NCBI GenBank assembly: GCA_003482885.1
Contig: DMXN01000029.1
Span: forward strand, 1,995-17,454
Direction of reading: 5' to 3'
DNA: 15,460 nt
Origin: Candidatus Moraniibacteriota bacterium
GTDB lineage: Bacteria; Patescibacteriota; Minisyncoccia; Moranbacterales; UBA2206
Position numbers and translations under genes: made by a program. The notes under the pieces are model-generated. The model made no database searches. It worked only from the letters and a program-made list of their open reading frames with translations, and was not told where the DNA came from. This document shows positions 11,590 to 15,460 of this stretch, one piece after another; within the stretch, counting starts at the first letter, position 1; every line of letters starts with the position of its first letter.

Positions 11590-13549
11590 TATTATCTAAA
11601 ACATCTGTAGCGCTAACATTGTTTTCATTTAAAATTTCAAGCAAAGTTATCTCATCAATATCTTTGTCTATTAAATTTAGTTTTAATTTTGTCGAAAAAA
11701 TTACATATTCTTTAATGCTTTTCTCAAATGTTTTTTCTGATAAGTGACCATAGCTTGTCTTTGAATGTGCTTGAATTATCCACTCATCATTTCCAGAGAT
11801 TTCTTTACAAACTAAATTTATAAAATCTTCGTTTTCTCTTGGGTTTCGCAGTTTTTTTAATAATTCCTTTTTAATGTTGTTCCATTTATTTAATACATCC
11901 GTCCTTCCTTTGTTTTTGGACAAAACAAAACCGTCTTCTTTTAAATCATAAAAAACTACCTTACTATTATTGTGCGGTTTATTAGTTTCAAAAACTGCTA
12001 TTGCTGTATGCGTTGAAGCATTTGGTTGAAACAATTCACTTGGTGTATTGATTACATATTTCAAAGTGTGTTTAGATAAAATTCTTGATCTATCAACATC
12101 ATCCTTGAAGTATGTGGAAAGAGGTGCAATTATAATCCCATATCTGCTACAGTTATCTAACATTTTTTCTAAAAATTGGATTTCTTTTTTTGTTGGATTT
12201 GATTGATTATCTTTTCCTCCGTAGGGTGGGTTAATAAATCCTATTGTTGGTTTATTAGATAAATTATTTAAAATCTCATCTGTTTTTGTAGAAAAAAAAT
12301 CTTCATTAAAAATCTGCGATTTTCCGTCTCCTCTAAATAGCATATTAGAAATTGCCAACGAATACATTGTGCTACTTTTTTCAAAACCAATAAGTTGTTT
12401 TGTTTTGATATTTCTAATCCTTTCTTTTTTATCAGATAAATTTGATTTTTCAATCTCATCAATAAGTTTATTCATTCCCGCGATTAAGAAGGCTCCAGTT
12501 CCGCAAGCCGGATCAAAAATTACATCATTTGTTTTAATATCAACAAGTTCTGTAAACAAGGTAGTAATGTGATTTGGTGTTAGTACAATCCCTTTTTTTA
12601 CATTAGTTATACCAGCATATCTTAAAAATTCTTCATAAAATTTTCCGATAATATCGTATGAAGTTTTTTTATCAAATAGAGGAATTACTTTTTCCTCAAG
12701 TTCTTTTAAAATATCTTTTAATATGTCGGTAGAATTAAGATCATTATCGGTTTTTATAAAAGTTAGTTCGTTTGTCAATACTTCAATTTTATTTTTATCG
12801 ATTTTTTCACTTTCCAAAATATCACTTATTGTTGTCGGGATATTTCTAATGATAGTTTGTGTATTCCACGAGCTATAACTATTTTTAAAGTCTGCTCCGC
12901 TATCTTTTGGATACAAACAAATCATTAAAGCACTCAAAAGAATAGGCCTTTTCTGAGAATCTAAGTTTCTTAATAGTCTGTTAATTTCACTTGAGGAGGT
13001 CGCGATATCACTTGATATTTTTTCCAAATCAATGTTATCAAAAAAAGCTAAATAATCATCTTCGTCTAGGATTTCACTTTTATTTATATTTTGAATGAGA
13101 TTTTCTTCAATAATAAAAGTATCAAGTCTGTGATTATATTCATCATTAATATCTCCAGAGAAAGCAATGCCTGCTATTTTCCAATTTTTTAAATATTTTC
13201 TAAGGGTTTCTTTCTCTTCGTTTAATTTTTCGTTTGTAAAAAAGGATAGATAGTGCTTTATTCCGTCAATAGCAAAGTCAACTGGCTTGTCTTCATTTTT
13301 TGAAACATGATTTTTTATATGATCCTTGTTTTCAATTAAAATTAACAGCTTTTTGTTTTCATTTACATAAATTAAATCTGGATAGCCATGTTTGCCAGTT
13401 TCTTTTTTGCTTGTCTTATCCAAAACCTCTTGAATATATTTATTTGCTTGTTTTTGAACAGTCCAATTTCCGCTATATGCTCTGTTTTCTTTAATGAAAT
13501 TAAATAATTCAATGTCAGATTTTGCTTCATTTTTTCTTAAAATAGTCAT
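11567..13549 (-). CDS. Fused restriction nuclease / N6-adenine methyltransferase (BcgI A-like, Type IIB)
   Basis: The 660-residue product joins a nuclease and a methylase. The N-terminal part carries a PD-(D/E)xK motif: GYPDLIYV (Asp58) and LILIENKD (Glu73, Lys75). A helical linker follows (about 180-310). The methylase contains LTPNH at 323-327, motif I FDPACGTGAFL (345-355) for S-adenosylmethionine, and motif IV NPPY (440-443) for the target adenine. Size and partner fit BcgI, in which an A subunit cuts and methylates while a B subunit gives specificity and the enzyme cuts on both sides of its site. It should protect against foreign DNA. A possible promoter lies at 13588-13602 and a LexA-like repressor gene is upstream. 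ATG 13549 follows an AT-rich leader. Confidence 0.9.
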   Translation of the reverse strand: MTILRKNEAKSDIELFNFIKENRAYSGNWTVQKQANKYIQEVLDKTSKKETGKHGYPDLIYVNENKKLLILIENKDHIKNHVSKNEDKPVDFAIDGIKHYLSFFTNEKLNEEKETLRKYLKNWKIAGIAFSGDINDEYNHRLDTFIIEENLIQNINKSEILDEDDYLAFFDNIDLEKISSDIATSSSEINRLLRNLDSQKRPILLSALMICLYPKDSGADFKNSYSSWNTQTIIRNIPTTISDILESEKIDKNKIEVLTNELTFIKTDNDLNSTDILKDILKELEEKVIPLFDKKTSYDIIGKFYEEFLRYAGITNVKKGIVLTPNHITTLFTELVDIKTNDVIFDPACGTGAFLIAGMNKLIDEIEKSNLSDKKERIRNIKTKQLIGFEKSSTMYSLAISNMLFRGDGKSQIFNEDFFSTKTDEILNNLSNKPTIGFINPPYGGKDNQSNPTKKEIQFLEKMLDNCSRYGIIIAPLSTYFKDDVDRSRILSKHTLKYVINTPSELFQPNASTHTAIAVFETNKPHNNSKVVFYDLKEDGFVLSKNKGRTDVLNKWNNIKKELLKKLRNPRENEDFINLVCKEISGNDEWIIQAHSKTSYGHLSEKTFEKSIKEYVIFSTKLKLNLIDKDIDEITLLEILNENNVSATDVLDNNGNDYEN

Positions 13550-13566
13550 ATTTTTATTAGTAGGAT

Positions 13567-13602
13567 AGTTTATTTTAAACTGACTATATTATAACGTATA
13601 AT
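13567..13602 (-). promoter_or_regulatory. Candidate promoter/operator of the restriction-modification operon
   Basis: TATAAT on the minus strand (13593-13588) is a perfect -10 box; no clear -35 is present, only weak T-rich sequence. It is half of a palindrome attata-acg-tataat (13588-13602). A second palindrome agttta-ttt-taaact (13567-13581) lies between it and the ATG. Neither matches the lexA operator at 14298-14315. Confidence 0.45.
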
Positions 13603-13618
13603 TGGCAAAAAAGAAAAT

Positions 13619-14257
13619 TTATGACCAATTTACAATTGGTTTTTTAATCACATATTTAACAACGCCGTTGATCAGAAATTTATCTGTTTCATGAATAAAA
13701 ATAATCGGATGATTTTCTGTTGATTCTGACATTAGGGAAATAATCTTGTTTTTAGAATCTAATAGTAATTTTTTTATATTTGCGCAATTATCAATGATTG
13801 CCAAAACATAATCATTTGGTTGAGGTTGTTTTTTTGAATTAATAATTACATAATCGCCGTCTTCAATATTTTGTCCATTGACATTTGCTTTATTCATGGA
13901 ATTGCCCGAGGCTTTAATTGCAAGTAAACCGTCACCAGCTTTAATAATATTTTTCGATACTTTAATATACCCTTCTAAATTTTCTTCGGCGAAGATATTG
14001 GGATCGCCGCAATTTGCGGATCCTAAAATTGGAATTGCCAAAAATAAACCTTTTTGAGGCTCTTCATTTTTTATGCGTTTAATTTCACCAGTTTTTTTAT
14101 CAATTTTAATAAAACCTTTTTCTTCAAGTTTTTTCAAGTGGTAGGAAACCTTAAAAGGGTGGGGCTCACCAACCAATCTACCAATTTGCCTAAACCCGTC
14201 TCGTTTTAGATTTAGTTTATCAGCGAAATTTAATATTTTTTGTTGAATTTGGTGCAT
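13619..14257 (-). CDS. LexA-like S24 repressor/protease
   Basis: The 212-residue product begins with a winged-helix DNA-binding domain (about 1-62; FKVSYHLKKLEEKGFIKID as recognition/wing region) followed by an S24 autoprotease domain. The cleavage site reads ANCGDP, i.e. Cys83-Gly84 in place of LexA's Ala-Gly. Catalytic Ser120 lies in ASGNSM and Lys162 in NCANIKKLL. Members are cut in two when RecA filaments form on damaged DNA, relieving repression. Its own promoter overlaps a perfect 8-bp-arm palindrome, so autoregulation is likely. It sits directly upstream of the restriction-modification operon, suggesting control of that operon, but the operator palindrome is not repeated there. The start ATG 14257 fits. 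It may be a general SOS LexA or a local one; copy number elsewhere is unknown. Confidence 0.87.
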   Translation of the reverse strand: MHQIQQKILNFADKLNLKRDGFRQIGRLVGEPHPFKVSYHLKKLEEKGFIKIDKKTGEIKRIKNEEPQKGLFLAIPILGSANCGDPNIFAEENLEGYIKVSKNIIKAGDGLLAIKASGNSMNKANVNGQNIEDGDYVIINSKKQPQPNDYVLAIIDNCANIKKLLLDSKNKIISLMSESTENHPIIFIHETDKFLINGVVKYVIKKPIVNWS

Positions 14258-14284
14258 ATTTTTTTAAACTCTTCTTATGCTTTT

Positions 14285-14315
14285 AGTATAATCTTTCACT
14301 TGACACTTGTCAAGT
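14285..14315 (-). promoter_or_regulatory. lexA-like gene promoter with palindromic operator
   Basis: TTGACA (14313-14308), 17-base spacer, TATACT (14290-14285): same architecture as the Fic promoter. The palindrome acttgaca-ct-tgtcaagt (14298-14315) covers the -35, with additional tttgac motifs at about 14317 and 14336. Confidence 0.8.
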
Positions 14316-14336
14316 ATTTGACGCTTTGATAACTAT

Positions 14337-14365
14337 TTGACAAAAATAACTTCTTTTGCTAAAAT
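14337..14365 (+). promoter_or_regulatory. Divergent promoter toward the GIY-YIG-like gene
   Basis: TTGACA (14337-14342), 17-base spacer, TAAAAT (14360-14365). Transcription would start near 14372, leaving a leader of about 170 bases before the ATG at 14542. Confidence 0.6.
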
Positions 14366-14423
14366 TATAATAAAATCAATAATAATTAATTAAAATTTAT
14401 GCAATTAAAATTTCTTGATTAAA

Positions 14424-14507
14424 AAAGACGCGTAATCATACTGAAACGACGCGTCTTTCCTACGATAACCATAAAATATGGTCTGATAGCTGTATTTTTA
14501 GTATAGC
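14424..14507 (+). promoter_or_regulatory. Structured leader with three hairpins
   Basis: Stems: aaagacgcgt/acgcgtcttt (14424-14433, 14449-14458); accata-aaa-tatggt (14468-14482); gctgta/tatagc with one G-U (14489-14494, 14502-14507). ctgaaac (14441-14447) can alternatively pair with gtttcag downstream (about 14519). A small RNA or regulated leader is possible; no known riboswitch is recognised. Confidence 0.4.
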
Positions 14508-14541
14508 AGGTTCTCTCGGTTTCAGCAATTACTAAATATTT

Positions 14542-14847
14542 ATGCTTAATCATATGATTCAAAAAGAAATAGTTAATCAAATATGTGAACATGCAGATAA
14601 GGAGGGTAGTGGGTATAAAAACTGGTATTGTGGAATAGCATTCAAGCCTACAGAGAGGTTGTTCAATGATCATAATGTGCCAGAAAAAAATTCGTGGTGG
14701 ATTCACCGCAATGCACAAACTGAACAAAATGCCAGAGATACAGAACAATATTTATTAAAGCAGGGTTTTAAAGGTGGAGAGGGTGGAGGAGATTCCATAA
14801 CTATTTACATCTATGCTTATAAAATCCTTAGCACAACCATAGAATAA
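14542..14847 (+). CDS. Small GIY-YIG-like protein, 101 aa
   Basis: The segment YKNWYCGIAFKPTERLFNDHNV shows a Y-x-G (29-31) followed by Arg39 and His44, and Glu68 in RDTEQYLL, the spacing of the second half of a GIY-YIG nuclease domain. The first GIY strand is not clear. A Gly-rich GFKGGEGGGD (75-84) precedes a final strand ITIYIYAYK. Such short proteins are usually of unknown role. It could be a nuclease-like or merely fold-related protein. It is divergent from the lexA-like gene, with a structured leader and promoter upstream, and is followed after one base by the YjzC-like gene, so they form a two-gene operon ending at a terminator. Met5 is an alternative start. Confidence 0.6.
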   Translation: MLNHMIQKEIVNQICEHADKEGSGYKNWYCGIAFKPTERLFNDHNVPEKNSWWIHRNAQTEQNARDTEQYLLKQGFKGGEGGGDSITIYIYAYKILSTTIE

Positions 14848-14848
14848 T

Positions 14849-15019
14849 ATGTTAAAAAATTTAAAATCAGGTCAAAAAGTTCCGCGTTCTGGCCAATATG
14901 AAATTATTGGAGCAAGGGGTGGAAAAACTGGCGAGGAAGTAACTGGCGTCAAAGGAAAAATTTTGCCGCCTACACCAAAATCTGGCCAGACTTACAAACT
15001 TGTTGATCCCACGAAATAG
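14849..15019 (+). CDS. YjzC-like small protein, 56 aa
   Basis: The frame reads MLKNLKSGQKVPRSGQYEI, then GARGGKTGEEVTGVKG, then LPPTPKSGQTYKLVDPTK and stop. This is the pattern of YjzC-type proteins (GQKxPxSGxYxxxGxxGxxxxxE, ending in a tyrosine-lysine strand), a small beta-rich family of unknown function found in many bacteria. Start ATG is one base after the stop of the previous gene, suggesting coupled translation, and an intrinsic terminator follows. The function is not known; the small compact fold could make it a DNA-site or nuclease partner, but nothing in the sequence says so. Confidence 0.65.
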   Translation: MLKNLKSGQKVPRSGQYEIIGARGGKTGEEVTGVKGKILPPTPKSGQTYKLVDPTK

Positions 15020-15036
15020 ATTATCATCTATTATTT

Positions 15037-15080
15037 AAAACTTGTCATTTACTATTATAAGAATGGCAAGTTTTATTTTT
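15037..15080 (+). terminator. Intrinsic terminator after the YjzC-like gene
   Basis: Arms aaaacttgtcat (15037-15048) and atggcaagtttt (15063-15074) pair with one G-U wobble, followed by atttttat (15074-15081). It ends the plus-strand pair. Confidence 0.85.
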
Positions 15081-15083
15081 ATA

Positions 15084-15124
15084 AATAAATCGTTTTCGTA
15101 GCGGAGCGGAGAAAACACCTTATT
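15084..15124. repeat. Hairpin repeat A, copy 2
   Basis: Same layout as 6901-6942: aataaatcgttttc (15084-15097) and gaaaacaccttatt (15111-15124) around a cgtagcggagcgga-type loop. Confidence 0.7.
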
Positions 15125-15208
15125 ACCCCTCTCAAATTAATGAAAAAGAAATTTTCAAATTTTTTAAAACAATTGGGCGATAGTCCAAAAAAGAAAAGGA
15201 ATATTTCA

Positions 15209-15447
15209 GATAACGCGCGCGGATGATCCGAAGTTTTCCGAGTTTCGACAACAGTCGGGTGCGAGGGAAATTTCGGATATCCGCTGATATGCAAAATGTC
15301 GCGTCGCTATGCTCCGCTCCATTTTCCATATCGCGCGCGGATGTTTCCGCTGCTTTGCTCCGTGTCGCTCCGCGTCACATCGTGCGCGTTATGCGCCGTA
15401 ATAAAAAGCCTCTATTCCTTAATGTAAAATAATTTTGGCAATTTATT
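15209..15447 (+). repeat. Composite palindromic repeat at the right edge of the island
   Basis: 15209-15292 is a copy of 10071-10154 (three mismatches by eye). From about 15332 the sequence switches to the reverse complement of the second half of that element (10162-10200 region) and then of 9146-9218 (15374-15447). The junction thus joins one direct and one inverted copy. No gene was found in 15125-15460. Confidence 0.75.
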
Positions 15448-15460
15448 TCTTCACATCAAA

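Noticed and set aside
14419..14748. 109-codon minus ORF
   Set aside because: Antisense to the GIY-YIG-like gene and its leader; no family pattern.
15079..15432. Several ORFs of 65-71 codons on both strands
   Set aside because: All are readings of the palindromic repeats at the right edge.
1..15460. CRISPR array, tRNA or rRNA genes, IS element with transposase
   Set aside because: No regular spacer-repeat pattern, no tRNA apart from tmRNA, and no transposase or integrase reading frame was found.

Overview
The window looks like part of an AT-rich chromosome of a Patescibacteria/CPR bacterium, probably Parcubacteria-like. This is inferred from tightly packed translation genes, weak or absent Shine-Dalgarno sequences, compact ribosomal proteins, and hairpin-rich palindromic intergenic repeats. 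No taxonomic marker was searched.

Region 1 (1-640): on the plus strand, the end of a HAD-family phosphatase and a small membrane protein. They converge on a nested inverted repeat that contains a bidirectional terminator.

Region 2 (641-4637): a minus-strand translation cluster, in transcription order rpsF - ssb - rpsR - efp - smpB - ssrA (tmRNA) - infC - rpmI - rplT. tmRNA and its partner SmpB are adjacent. infC begins within about 7-13 bases of the tmRNA 3' end and must use a non-AUG start, most likely AUU.

Region 3 (4638-9145): accessory minus-strand genes. A PEP-synthase/pyruvate-phosphate-dikinase-like phosphotransferase without the PEP-binding barrel is bracketed by two near-identical 196-bp direct repeats. 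Each repeat carries a sigma70-type promoter and a hairpin/terminator pointing to the next gene, one copy at rpsF and one at the phosphotransferase. Next come a Fic AMP-transferase with a strong promoter and palindromic operator, a 44-codon ORF with a dnaX-type slippery heptamer, and an acidic hypothetical protein.

Region 4 (9146-15460): an apparent genomic island bounded by inverted copies of a repeat of about 70 bp. On the minus strand it holds a hypothetical protein with a faint ADP-ribosyltransferase-like pattern, a BcgI-like Type IIB restriction-modification pair (specificity subunit plus fused nuclease/methyltransferase), and a LexA-like self-cleaving repressor with a palindromic operator. 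Divergent on the plus strand are a small GIY-YIG-like protein and a YjzC-like protein, followed by a terminator. The gaps are filled with large palindromes and cloverleaf-like repeats.

The core cluster makes and rescues ribosomes. The accessory half looks like a defence/toxin-type region assembled next to it by repeat-mediated insertion.
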